From: Phoenix dactylifera
Lineage: Eukaryota > Streptophyta > Magnoliopsida > Arecales > Arecaceae
Assembly: GCF_009389715.1 (NCBI RefSeq)
Contig: NC_052409.1
Span: 186,001-250,000 of the forward strand
Reading direction: 5' to 3'
Length of the DNA stretch: 64,000 nt
Shown: in pieces, positions 46,931 through 57,391 of the stretch
Position numbering within the stretch: the first letter of the stretch is position 1
Layout: each line of letters opens with the position of its first letter
The notes under the pieces: generated by a model
Database searches by the model: none
Seen by the model: only the letters and a program-made list of their open reading frames with translations
Told to the model about the DNA's origin: nothing
Translations under genes and position numbers: made by a program

Positions 46931-49189
46931 ATGGCCCTCGCCTCCTCCGCGGCTAAACCCGCCTGCAAAACCCTAGCCCTCCTCCAAGCCCTGAGCCCCA
47001 GAAGCCCCATTCCTGTACCTCTTCTCCTCCATGGCTTCTCCTCCGCGCCCTCCTCCGAGCCCCCTCCGCCTGGAGACGAGACTGCCGCCGCTGCCGCGGA
47101 TGAGGGGCCCGCGGACCCACCCCGGCAGCCGATGCGCGGAGAGCGGCGGGGCCCTGAGAAGCTGGAGGACACCATCTGCTACATGATGGCCCGGCGGCCG
47201 TGGACGACCCGCCTCCAGAACTCGATCCGTTCGCTGTCCCCGACCTTCGACCGCGACCTCGTCCTCGCCGTCCTCCGCGGCGCCCGCCACCCGGACCACG
47301 CCCTCCGCTTCTTCCGGTGGGTCGAGCGCACTGGCTTCCGCCACGACGCCGCCACCTATGGAGAGATCGTTTCCATCCTCACCCGCAACTCGATGCTCAA
47401 CCACGCGCGCTGTCTCATCCTCGAGGACATGCCGACGCGCCTCGTCGAACGCGACGAGGACATGATCGCCGACCTCATCGCCGGCTACGGCCGCGCCGGC
47501 ATCCCCCAGGAGGCCGTCAAGATCTTCCGCAGGATGCCCGAGCTCGGCGTCGCCCGCACCGTCCGCTCCTATGATGCCCTCTTCAAGGCCATCCTCCGCT
47601 CAGGCCGCGTTATGATGGCCAAGCGGGTCTTCAACTCCATGATCCGGGATGGCGTCGCGCCGGCGGCATCCACCTACAATACATTGATATGGGGTTTCTG
47701 CCTCTCCGTCAAGATGGAGACGGCGAAGAGGTTCTTTGCCGACATGAAGGAGCGGGGACTAGCGCCGGAACTGGCGACCTACAACACTTTGCTCGACGGT
47801 TGGGTTCGTGCGAAGAAGATGGACGATGCCGAGAAGGTGTTCGAAGAAATGGCCGCTGCCGGTCTGGCGCCGAATTCGATCTCCTACAATATAATGATCA
47901 AGGGATACGTGTCGGCGGGCAAGGTCGACGATGGGTTGCGGTTGTTCGGCGAGATGAGCGCCAAGGGACTGAGGCCCAGCGAGAAGACTTTCGCGGGACT
48001 GATGCCGGGGCTCTGCGATGATGTCGGGAGGACAGAGGAGGCTCGGAAGGTTTGGAACGAGATGGCGGAGCGCCGGCTTACGCCAAAGGATAAGTCGATA
48101 TTCTTGAGATTGGTATCTTCTCTGTGCAAGTCGGGTGACTTGGATGGGGCATTGGAAGTTCACCGGAAAATGGGGCAGTTCAAACATGTGGTAAAAGATC
48201 CGGTGCAGTACAGCGTTCTGCTCGAGAGCTTGTGCAAGGGAGGGAAGTATGAGGATGCCATTGCCACGCTCGATGAGCTTCTTGAAAAGGGGACGCTGCA
48301 GGATCCCCGGACCCCGGCTCTGGGGGACTCGGCTTACAATCCGATGATCGAGTATCTATGCGGCCACGGTCAGACGAAGAAGGCGGAGGCCTTCTTGAGG
48401 CAGTTGATGAAAAAAGGGATAGATGATAAGATCGCATTCAGCAATCTGATCCGGGGGCATGCAGAAGAGGGGGTGCCGGAGTCTGCATTCGAGATGCTCG
48501 GCATCATGACCCGCCGCGGGGTTGCGACTGATGCCGATTCCTACGCCTTGCTCGTGGAGAGCTTCTTGAAGAAAGGAGAGCCTGCTGACGCCAGGACGGC
48601 ATTGGATAGCATGATCGAGCAGGGGCACCTGCCGAGCCCGTCTCTGTTCCGATCGGTGATGGTTGGGCTGTTTGATGATGGCCGAGTCCAGACAGCGAGT
48701 CGGGTGATGAAAAGCATGATAGAGAAGGGGGTGAAGGAGAACAGGGACGTGGTCCATAAGATCCTAGAAGCACTCCTCATGAGGGGTCATGTGGAGGAGG
48801 CTCTGGGGCGCATCAATCTCATGATGATGAACGACTCCGTTCCTGATTTTGATGGCCTGCTGGCTGCTCTCTGTGACAGCGGAAAGGCGATTGAAGCCCT
48901 CAAGCTGGCGGACTTGGGGCTGGAGAGGGACTGCGACATCAGCTTCTCGAGCTACGACCGGTTGCTGGACGCGCTCTACACTGCAGGGAAGATTTTGCCG
49001 GCATATTCAATCCTGTGCAAGATCAAGGCAAAGGGAGGGGTCGTCGATAAGAAGGGATGCGAGGCGCTGATAACCAGACTCAACGAACAGGGGAACACCA
49101 AGCAAGCGGATATCTTATCAAGGATTCTAGCGGGGAAGGCACCCTTGGAATCTAGGAAGGGTGAAAAGGTTGCGGCCCACCCATGTTGA
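46931..49189 (+). CDS. PPR protein, ortholog of Arabidopsis At2g37230, 752 aa, intronless
   Basis: P-class PPR protein, expected in mitochondria. One open frame, strongly GC-biased at third positions as is common in monocot PPR genes. Residues 1-40 (MALASSAAKPACKTLALLQA...) form a basic, Ala/Leu-rich presequence. An acidic/Pro-rich linker follows, then a non-repeat segment (ICYMMARRPWTTRLQNSIRS), and about 15 PPR or PPR-like motifs to about residue 720, e.g. PAASTYNTLIWGFC, APELATYNTLLDGWV and APNSISYNIMIKGYV. Family-specific words such as DEDMIADLIAGYGRAGI, SAYNPMIEYLCGHGQTKKAE, VQTASRVMKSMIEKGV, LMRGHVEEALGRI and NEQGNTKQADILSRIL match my memory of At2g37230 nearly collinearly. That protein has, as far as I recall, been found with plant mitoribosomes, which I state with caution. 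The frame stays open upstream, but only from a TTG, so the ATG at 46931 is chosen. Confidence 0.93.
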   Translation: MALASSAAKPACKTLALLQALSPRSPIPVPLLLHGFSSAPSSEPPPPGDETAAAAADEGPADPPRQPMRGERRGPEKLEDTICYMMARRPWTTRLQNSIRSLSPTFDRDLVLAVLRGARHPDHALRFFRWVERTGFRHDAATYGEIVSILTRNSMLNHARCLILEDMPTRLVERDEDMIADLIAGYGRAGIPQEAVKIFRRMPELGVARTVRSYDALFKAILRSGRVMMAKRVFNSMIRDGVAPAASTYNTLIWGFCLSVKMETAKRFFADMKERGLAPELATYNTLLDGWVRAKKMDDAEKVFEEMAAAGLAPNSISYNIMIKGYVSAGKVDDGLRLFGEMSAKGLRPSEKTFAGLMPGLCDDVGRTEEARKVWNEMAERRLTPKDKSIFLRLVSSLCKSGDLDGALEVHRKMGQFKHVVKDPVQYSVLLESLCKGGKYEDAIATLDELLEKGTLQDPRTPALGDSAYNPMIEYLCGHGQTKKAEAFLRQLMKKGIDDKIAFSNLIRGHAEEGVPESAFEMLGIMTRRGVATDADSYALLVESFLKKGEPADARTALDSMIEQGHLPSPSLFRSVMVGLFDDGRVQTASRVMKSMIEKGVKENRDVVHKILEALLMRGHVEEALGRINLMMMNDSVPDFDGLLAALCDSGKAIEALKLADLGLERDCDISFSSYDRLLDALYTAGKILPAYSILCKIKAKGGVVDKKGCEALITRLNEQGNTKQADILSRILAGKAPLESRKGEKVAAHPC

Positions 49190-50813
49190 AGCGGTTGGGA
49201 TTGGATCGTCTGCAACCCGGCCTTTTGCGCTTCTTTGTTTGTTTGTTTCTCTTGGATCCAGGAGTTGGAAATGCAGCATTAGAACCAGTTGAATGCTGGC
49301 TGGTAACTGCTGTGATTTCGTTTTAGAAGATGGACGGTTTCTCCATTACATGCTCCATTAAAATTGTTTGTTTTAATCTGCAGAATTGATGTCGAGGTTC
49401 TTTGGTAGTTCTCCCTGTTCGAGCTTCCTCATCTTGCTTCTAGTTCTTACTTATTTGAAAAAAACCAGGACCTTTCCTGTGATGATCATCGAGACCAAAT
49501 TCTCTCATTATACAACCATAATTTCCATTTGGCCGTTGATGCAGATCTAGTCTCATCTTGTGCCGTGTGGGGTCGAGAGATTTTTGAGGCATTTCATGCA
49601 TCAGAGAGGATGCTTATGCCGGGCGAGCAGATCTCGGGGACTGGGGGCGCGGTGGCCGGTGGTGGCTCTAAACAGCATCGCATAGCAATTAGCAATCTGT
49701 GTGCGCTGAGTTGGTTGCCTGCCTAACTGGTGTGCTGATCTTCCTTGCAGAGCGGCCTCCATAAATTCCATACATCCGTCAAGAGTTAATATCATACCAG
49801 GAGTTTTCTTGCAAATACAACTTATCCGAGTTGATTTCTAAATAGGGATAAGGGAAAGCATTATATGGACTAGTAATAAAACCCCGAGCGAGCGTGCTTT
49901 GCATGTTTCAGGGTACCCAAACTCACGCTTCATGGAACTTGCAAACTGCAACGTGAGGGTGCAAGCATAACTGACAGAACAATATCAAAAGTGGTCATCA
50001 GCACGAGACTATGTGAGGGTCAGGGAAGGGACAGATCAACATTATGTTGAGAATCATTCATGAGGCCCAACACAAAGATTAGTAATCTGCAATGATAACT
50101 CTGTAGAATTGTACTTATCAAGATGACAGAGACTACTTGCAATGTGAATAATCAAAAGGCAGCTCACGCTTGACTGAATTTTTCTATATTGTTCTTTTCC
50201 TTCTGCGTTGAAGCATGAAACAAATGCATGTACTGAGAAACTATGTTCTCCGCTGTGGATCGAGCATATGGATGCTCTTGCCAACCCTAGAATCCAACCA
50301 GCAAACTGCTGGGCTCATGTCAAAAGGTGTTATCCCATCTCGAAGCGAAGAAGAAGAAGCACAACATGTTATGTAGGAGGAGGGGAAAAAACAGAAGACC
50401 CATAGATTTAAATCATAAAGGGCGGAACACATATATCATAAGAAGAATGCAACCCACAGGGGCAAAGTATTCCCTAGATCACAAGCATAAACCCCCTCTC
50501 TTCTCTTATGCACACCACCAAAACCAGAGCAAGAGGACCAAAGAAAAGCACCAAGGTTAATACCCTTCACCTTTTTCCCCACTCGAACTAAACCCTATCT
50601 TTCCCCGCACTTTTTCAGTTTCCATCACCCAAACTTATTCATTTACAAGATAACAATATATCCCACCACCAATGTAAAAACCCTCCAAATCCACCTCTCT
50701 TTACCTTCTGCACTATACCACCACCATTCCCTATTGCCCAAAACCACAAAAAAAAAACAGCAGCAATAAACAAAAAAAACTGGGATGTTTCCTCTCCTCA
50801 TAAGGATGTAAAA
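49190..50813. other. Convergent 3' intergenic region
   Basis: Lies between the plus-strand PPR gene and the minus-strand RING-vWA gene, so it holds both 3' UTRs. No gene or clear repeat is visible. The pieces near 49529-49726 and 50208-50560 are short frames without domains. Confidence 0.4.
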
Positions 50814-53800
50814 TTACCTGGGCTGCAGCCTTGCCGGGAATGATTTCGCTTGTCGCATCTGTGGATTGGGATGCCGAGATGCAGGACTCATTGTTTGGGA
50901 ACGCTGCAGCATGTCGACCATGGATGGTGTCTGATAGGCTTGCAAGAGGCTGCTATCTCCTGAGTACCCACGTGTTGTTGCCCTCTGCCATGAGTGTGAG
51001 CTAAGCCCCGACAGCACATATGCCCGCCCTGATGCTTCATATCTTTGCCTGCTAGCCATCCTTCCCTGGGTCTCCCTCAGCTCCACATCCAGCGCCTGGC
51101 ACAGCTGATCCCCCAGTCGCCCTGCCAGAGATTCCGACAGTGTTCTCCGGCATTCTTCAAGTATGGAGACAGCCACTGAGAGCTCACCACGCTCAGCAGC
51201 AGCCCTCGCTTCAGCCATGGCCTCCGCAGCCCGAAGTCGGTTCCTCTGACGATCCACCTCCATGGACATCATTCGTTCCACAACAACCAACGGCCTTGAG
51301 ATCTTCACCTCCAAGCCTTCCACATTCACCGTCTCTTTTGACACAGGATCTTTATATGCACAGCTCACTCCGAGCAACACAGTTTCTTCACAGGCGGGTG
51401 GAACATTGACTGACACCAGAAAATCCCTCTCTTCATCTGCATACAAGTCCCCCACATCAACAGATCCACTCTGACCATCATCTGCCACCTGATTGGCATA
51501 GCTACCAGATTTTATGAGGCCAAGGTGCACGCCCGGATGCACACACTTCACACCAACATGCATCTCTTGCACCACCACGCTCAGAAGCCCACCAATGCAC
51601 CGTGCAAAAGCATCCTGGATTGCACCCTCAGACTCGATAAAAGAGAAGGTCCCACCAGAGGTCTCCGAGATTGAATGCATTGACTCAGAGTCATGGTCAG
51701 CACCGAAACCAAATACATGAACAGGTATCTGGCGACTCATGCCACCACGAATGGATGATGGAACTAGTGACCGGTAGTCTGGTTGTGTAGGGCGAGCACC
51801 ACCAAAAGTTGGGGTGACAGTATATGTGTCTTGCCCATCGGAGAGCAAAATGACGCTGCAGACAGGATTCTTCTCCCTACGATCTTCGATCAGTTTTGCA
51901 CCCTTCCTGAGGCCCTCGGCAATGTTAGTCCCACCACCAGAAGTCAGCGAATTGACAGCTTGCAAGGCCTGCTGCCTGCCAGATTCGGACATCCGACGAA
52001 GGGGAAAGAGCCGGCAAGCAGTTGATGAGAAGGCAATTACGGAAAGCCGGTCAGAGGGCCCAAGGGTCTGAATCACAAACCCCACAGCTCGCTTCAGCAA
52101 TGCAAGCTTGGTACCTGCCATGCTGCCACTAACATCAAGCACTGTAACAAGGTCAACAGGAGCTGGAGATGTTTTTGAGAGATGAGTGTTCCCAAGGGGA
52201 TTTCCACCACAGGTCTCCACCGTGGGAGCACATGGAGCCTTCAGATGGATTAGAATGGTGAAGTTTTCTTCAGAAACTGACTGTTGAATGGCTGAGAATT
52301 CTGGGTACGTCTTGATCTCTACTGTTCTCATACATCCATGTTGCATATCTTTAGGTGTTTCGGATGAGGAATCCAAAGACTCGTCATCATTGAAGACTAT
52401 AGGCTCCGAACTGTGCAAGGGAGGTGTTAGATGGTGATGCCTATTCGAAGAGTCGACCCGAGGGAGCTGCCGCAGCATACTCACATACCCATCATCTTGG
52501 GGCCAGTTGATTGGATTAACTCTGGCTCTTCCATGAGGGTTCTCGGAGGATGGGGGACCTCGAAAGGGAATCTCCTTCCATTTGGCCCTACAAACTGGGC
52601 ACACATGATTGCCATGTTTTACATTTGCAGCAATACAATGGAAATGAAAGGTATGTGAGCATTCTGCAGTGAAGAGAGCATGACCATGTCCTGGTTTCAT
52701 GGAAGCTAGACATATGGCACATGTTTTCTGGAAAATAAAAAAATATAGAGAGAGTAAACTCAGAAAATGTAAAACTTCAAAGCACATTCACATTAAAGCG
52801 TTAGCAAATAGCAATAGTTTTGAGCAGCTACCAAGGTCACATGGTATTAACAGTAAGAGAGAACTAGGAATATATAAGCACATAATCAAAAGAAAAAAAT
52901 CCGATGGACAAATGGAGTGATCAGAAGCTGCGGCAATATAATTGTCGATAAGAATTTTAGCAGGCCAAGTTTTCTGATGATTGTGTTCCACTCAGTTCAT
53001 GTCAAACAAGAATTATTAAAGAACGAAGTAAATTTCTGGTGATTGTGTTTCACTTAATTCACCTTAAAAAAAGAATTAATCAGGAAAGTAGTAAGTTAAT
53101 ACTCAAGAAATAGCCCAATCTGAAGGGACTAGGGTAGAGATGACAAAAGTGACAATCAGCTAACAGGTCATCTAAGCTCCAAGAGCCATCTACCCTGTTT
53201 CCTAACCAATACTGAAGCATTAAAGAAACTATGATTTTCCAACAACAAGATTAATGATGTGCTCTACTGGATTGAAATCCTGTACATTCAAGAGTCGTCA
53301 TTGACAGCTTGATCAACATCATAAGAATAGCTTGAATCTACTGCTGGTCATCCACATGGGTAGAATGCCAAAATTTTAGGCAGATAACTTCTTGGGGAAA
53401 AAAAGAATTAGACCCTCAAATTGCTTGCAAATTCACTGAGTAACTGAAAATTGCAGAAAACATAGAAGCAAGCATAGCTATCAGGTAACTGATACGAATA
53501 TATCTGATGCATACAATTTGAGTATGGCGAACACTCATCCATCTATATAAACCAATAAAAGCATTTCTTTTCTCGGATGACAAGTTCTGTTCCATTAAGG
53601 TTAAATGGCTATCATTCTGGTTATTCTAGTTGATGACTTGGGGTGCACAAATAAGCCAGACATTTTGATTCAATGGATCACCTTGTAGTACATCACAGGC
53701 CAGTATATGCAGCATCTCATAACAATTTTTAAATCCTCACCTTAGGATATCTACCCCCAGACTCATGTCATCAGCTTCATGATCTAGCCATCAAAAGTAA

Positions 53801-55190
53801 GATAATGAACAGCTTTAGAGGTGAATATCAAAGCAGTTTCAACAATTGGCCAAACTTAAGACCTTAACAGGGATCATCAATAAAAGTAATTCAATGTGCC
53901 GAAGATTTCTAAAATAAAAGTTGCTCGCATAACAGATTCAAATATAAGCCTCATATGTGATCCTGCTACCTATTTTAGTTCTTCAAAATAAATCTGTTAA
54001 ACCGAGCATGAACACCACACAGAGCAGATGGAGCAGGAATTTGGAATTATTTAGCAATTATGTTTGACCAACAGAATACCAAACAATGAGGATATCAGTA
54101 AACTCTACTAAGTTTCCTTTTTCGGGTAATTATGAAGCCTTAAACTAGGCTGCCCCACTAATTAAAGGTGGTCGGCCCCAAAAGATCCAGTGTGTGTCCT
54201 CTAGTCCACATAGATTATGGGCCCGGTCCGCTCTGATATCATTTGTAACAATCCAGAATCTCACCCAAAATGACTAACCGCAAGGTATTAGTTGGTTCCT
54301 TGATCCTGTATAAGTATCCAAGATTTATCCAGCAAATAACCGATGTGGGACTAAACACACATCCGCACGAGTCCTCACATCTAATATTGTCATTAGCCCT
54401 AAGGGCCTAAAACACAATAACTGTTCCTGGCCAAAAGTGCTAACTTTCTATTCGGGCTAAGAGGGAGGTAATGAGAAAAAAGGCAACCTGAAGCAACCTT
54501 GCCTGATAAGCAAACGGCAACTGGGCCTTAAAGGGAGATGGACTAGTGAAGTTTATCACCTACAAAGAGGAGAAAAATAAAAAAGGATCGCAGACAGAAA
54601 GCAACAAAACGCCATCATCCCAATTCCATGATTTGATAGAACAGCACCAAAAGAGAAGACAAAAGAAAAAAAAAGGAGCACCAAAGCAAAAGAGAAACCA
54701 CCAACTTATACATCCCCAATCCCATTTAAAAATAGCGGAACCGGAAGCATCAAGAAAAATTAGTGAATAAGGCATCCAAAAAAAGTAATTCTTCCACCAC
54801 TACAGACTGAGGTCCCCCCCAGATCGTGAGATTCCAAAAGAATAAATAAACAGTCATTAGCGCGCAAATATCATCAAAAAAAAAAAAAAAACTATAGATC
54901 AATTGTATATTGATCTCAGAAGAGATAATTACTATTTGGAGGCAAAAAGGCCAGACCTTGAAGGATCTGCTTCCGGATTTAGAAAGCCGGAGGCCGGAGG
55001 AAGTCGGGGTCGGAGTGGTGGGCATCAAGGCGCGGAGATCCGAGGTCCCGGACGGCGGAGAGACCACGGCGGCTTCCGAGGACCTTCCGGAGGGGTCATC
55101 AGACGGTGAGGCATCGTCGAGGGCCTTCGGGACGTAGACGCAGAGGTTCAACCCGAGGGCGAGCTTGGCTTTCCTCCATCTGCTTCCCAT
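50814..55190 (-). CDS. WAV3-like: RING-H2/von Willebrand factor A E3 ubiquitin ligase, WAV3/EDA40 family
   Basis: Probable E3 ubiquitin ligase; Arabidopsis WAV3 and relatives act in root growth direction and auxin-related gravitropism, and EDA40 is a paralog. Two exons: 54957-55190 (78 codons, beginning MGSRWRKAKLALGLNLCVY, the conserved start of this family) and 50814-52727, joined by a 2.2-kb GT-AG intron, giving 715 aa. The RING-H2 finger lies at about 81-125: CAIC, then C-S-H-x-F-x-F-H-C, then CPVC. The vWA domain spans about 268-450 with an intact metal-ion-dependent adhesion site: DVSGSM (Asp about 276), GGGTNI and SDGQD. The C-terminal half is a beta-rich and helical region (EERDFLVSVNVPP..., RQRNRLRAAEAMAEARAAAERGE) typical of the family. 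The frame upstream of 52727 (MCFEVLHF...) is intron read-through ending in the acceptor and is excluded. No coding damage is visible. Confidence 0.94.
54230..54420 (-). mobile_element. LTR fragment of a TRIM-like retroelement in the RING-vWA intron
   Basis: On the minus strand an LTR-like 3' end (GATTGTTACA, ending at 54244) is followed after a two-base spacer by TGATATCAGAGC, one mismatch from the initiator-tRNA-Met primer binding site TGGTATCAGAGC. About 95 bp inside the LTR is AGTCCCACATCGG (54340-54352), the same word found in the LOG-intron element. The element is truncated beyond the primer site; the start of the LTR is unclear, so the upper limit is approximate. It is oriented with the host gene. 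Confidence 0.65.
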
Positions 55191-55436
55191 TTTCCACCGA
55201 AACGAGATCCAGAGGCTTGGGACAAGGGTTCGGATATGTCTTAAGCGGATTATTATTGCTTCATATCTGAAATTCCGACAAGATTCCGAAGGATCGGAGC
55301 TAGGGTTTCGAGATCGGAGGTCGAAGGGGAAGCGATCGAGGGCGGATTCGAAGCAGTGGATGACTTGGGTGAAGAGATGGAAGTGTTTTTCCAGATGCCG
55401 GGTCTAGAAGAGGGAATCGGTCGCCGACGGAAGCGG

Positions 55437-55480
55437 CTTTCCTCACTATTTTTTTTTTTTTTTTTGCTAAGACTTTCCTC
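55437..55480 (-). mobile_element. Possible short retroposition scar upstream of the RING-vWA gene
   Basis: CTTTCCTC at 55437-55444 and again at 55473-55480 flank a 28-bp insert consisting mainly of T residues followed by GCTAAGA. Structure resembles the other scars in this window, but the 8-bp duplication in a pyrimidine-rich setting could be chance. Confidence 0.35.
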
Positions 55481-55502
55481 TCTTTTGGCGAGCCGCCATT
55501 AC

Positions 55503-55553
55503 AGAGAGAGAGAGGGGGGGGGGGGGGGGGGGGGGAGAGAGAGAGAGAGAGAG
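55503..55553. repeat. (GA)n-(G)22-(GA)n tract upstream of the RING-vWA gene
   Basis: A run of 22 G (55514-55535) is flanked by GA repeats on both sides, about 320 bp upstream of the start codon. On the gene's sense strand it is a CT/C tract. Pyrimidine-rich tracts of this type are common near plant promoters, and the G strand could form quadruplexes. It also creates artificial Pro/Leu and Arg/Gly frames. Confidence 0.9.
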
Positions 55554-56524
55554 AAGCAAGGGGTATGCTTTTTGGACCTTGGTTGGGAGCAGCTTTTTGG
55601 AAGCGTGAGCAGGAGGAGGGGGAAGTGGAGTTGGGACTGGAAAAGATAGGAATTTGCTGCCTCTCATTTATTCCCCGGTCTAGCATTCCCGTTTCACCGT
55701 TGGATCACCCACCGCACAGCTCTCAAAGCGCTGCGAACTCGGCCATTCATCCGTCCGCACAGCTCTCAAAGCGACCTGTAGATGATCCAACGGTGGATCT
55801 GAGCGAAGAAGGGGAATCCTTCGTTCGCGCGAAAGATACGCCCCCGGACCCGTCTCCAAGCTACTCCCAAACCACTTCAATATTACAGGACTGCCCTTTC
55901 ACAGGACAGGGTTGACGCGGGGAGCCGGGTCGTATCTTCCGCGCAAAAGAAGGATTCGCGCCATCGGATCATCCACCGATCGCTTTGAGAGCTGTGCGAC
56001 CGGATAATTGGAGAGTTCGGAGCGCTTCGAGGGCTGTGCGATGGGTGAACCAACGGTGATTCGCGCGAAGGAAGGTGAATCCTTGTTCGGCGCGAAAGAT
56101 ACAACCCCGATCCTTGGACTTTGAAGGGAGCATGGGGGGGAGAGCATTCCAAGGGGAATCAGGCGTCCAACGGCGCTTGCTTTGATGTCGCTATCGCATT
56201 CAGTCCTACAGCACCGACAAGCAGCGGAGGCCAGACAATATAATATAATATCTATGCAATGAAACCCATGTTTTACTTGTGTGCTCGGTGTACGAAATGA
56301 CGTGGACGATGCGGCATCTGCTATTGAAACGTGGCATGCTGCGGAGGCCCGACAAATGGATGGCCAGATCCCTGTATTTCTACCTAGAATATGACGGTGA
56401 CGTGCTGAAATTACAAGTCAGGCATCGGACACGTCCAATCTCCATACGGCTCGCTGTTCGGATAAATTATTCACGACATATCGCCTAGTGTTTCACGGTA
56501 AATGACCCGCATCGGCCAGCGCAT

Positions 56525-56566
56525 CACCTGTCTGCTTTTTTTTTTTATGAAAGCACCTGTCTGCTT
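56525..56566 (-). mobile_element. Ultra-short retroposition scar with 13-bp target-site duplication
   Basis: CACCTGTCTGCTT is repeated exactly at 56525-56537 and 56554-56566, flanking a 16-bp insert of T residues followed by ATGAAAG. On the minus strand this is CTTTCAT with a short A tail, as expected for an extremely 5'-truncated retroposon. Confidence 0.6.
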
Positions 56567-57235
56567 CGCCAGTTAGCGAGACAGCTCATTTGAGCCAGGA
56601 GTAAATCGGTATATGATGTGATTCATCCAAGATGGTACCGTTACTTGCCGCGACGCTTCAGTTGTCTGGACATGATGGAGGTTGGAAATGGATGGGCGGT
56701 CCATGATTAGATTGGAAACTTGCATTATAGGATTGTTTCGATGTTGAAAGCATCCAACCGGCCAGCATTTTACGCCAAAGAAAATTCTGGATGACCTAAT
56801 TTCTGTTGCATCACCTTCCTCTGCTTCTACTTTATTGCAATTCCTTTTTCGTTTGCTCACCTTTGTATATTCCCTGCCCTTTCTTGTACATAATTTATTC
56901 TTAATAAAATGGGAAAGCCGGCTTTGCCTCCCCCTCACCTCCAAAAGTAACAAAATGAAAGAAGCCTGAGAAATCAAAGCAAGTCGGGATCTCATCATCT
57001 TTTTATCTTAGAGATGCAAGTAGACAATGAATCATCTCCCTGCAAGAATGAAGAATCCTCTTTTTCTTTTTTCTTTTTTTTTTTTTTTTTTTTTGTGGGG
57101 AGTCATTGGCGACTTTTGATTGCTAATCATCCCCACTATCCACTCCTACATGCAATGGTTTGTCCATTGTAATCTAAGCCGGCATTCAAAATCCAGAAAA
57201 CTCTGCAGCTTTAGCCTAAGTTGAATTAGAAGCTA

Positions 57236-57391
57236 AGTGGTCCCGCACATAATCATCAATAAGTGGTAGATATAAATTGATCATAATGTGCATCTTTCTT
57301 GTCTCATGTTAATAGTGGTCCCGCACATAATCGTCAATGAGTGGTAGATATAAATTGATCATAATATGCATCTTTCTTGTCTCATGTTAAT
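57236..57391. repeat. 78-bp tandem duplication
   Basis: Two head-to-tail copies start AGTGGTCCCGCACATAATC at 57236 and 57314. They differ at only a few positions (for example ATCATCAATAAG against ATCGTCAATGAG). The near identity suggests a recent local event in non-coding sequence. Confidence 0.9.

Noticed and set aside
52728-52787. Twenty extra residues (MCFEVLHF...) in front of the RING finger
   Set aside because: These are intron sequence read through into the exon; an acceptor (TTTTCCAG) lies exactly at the junction and the true first exon is at 54957-55190.
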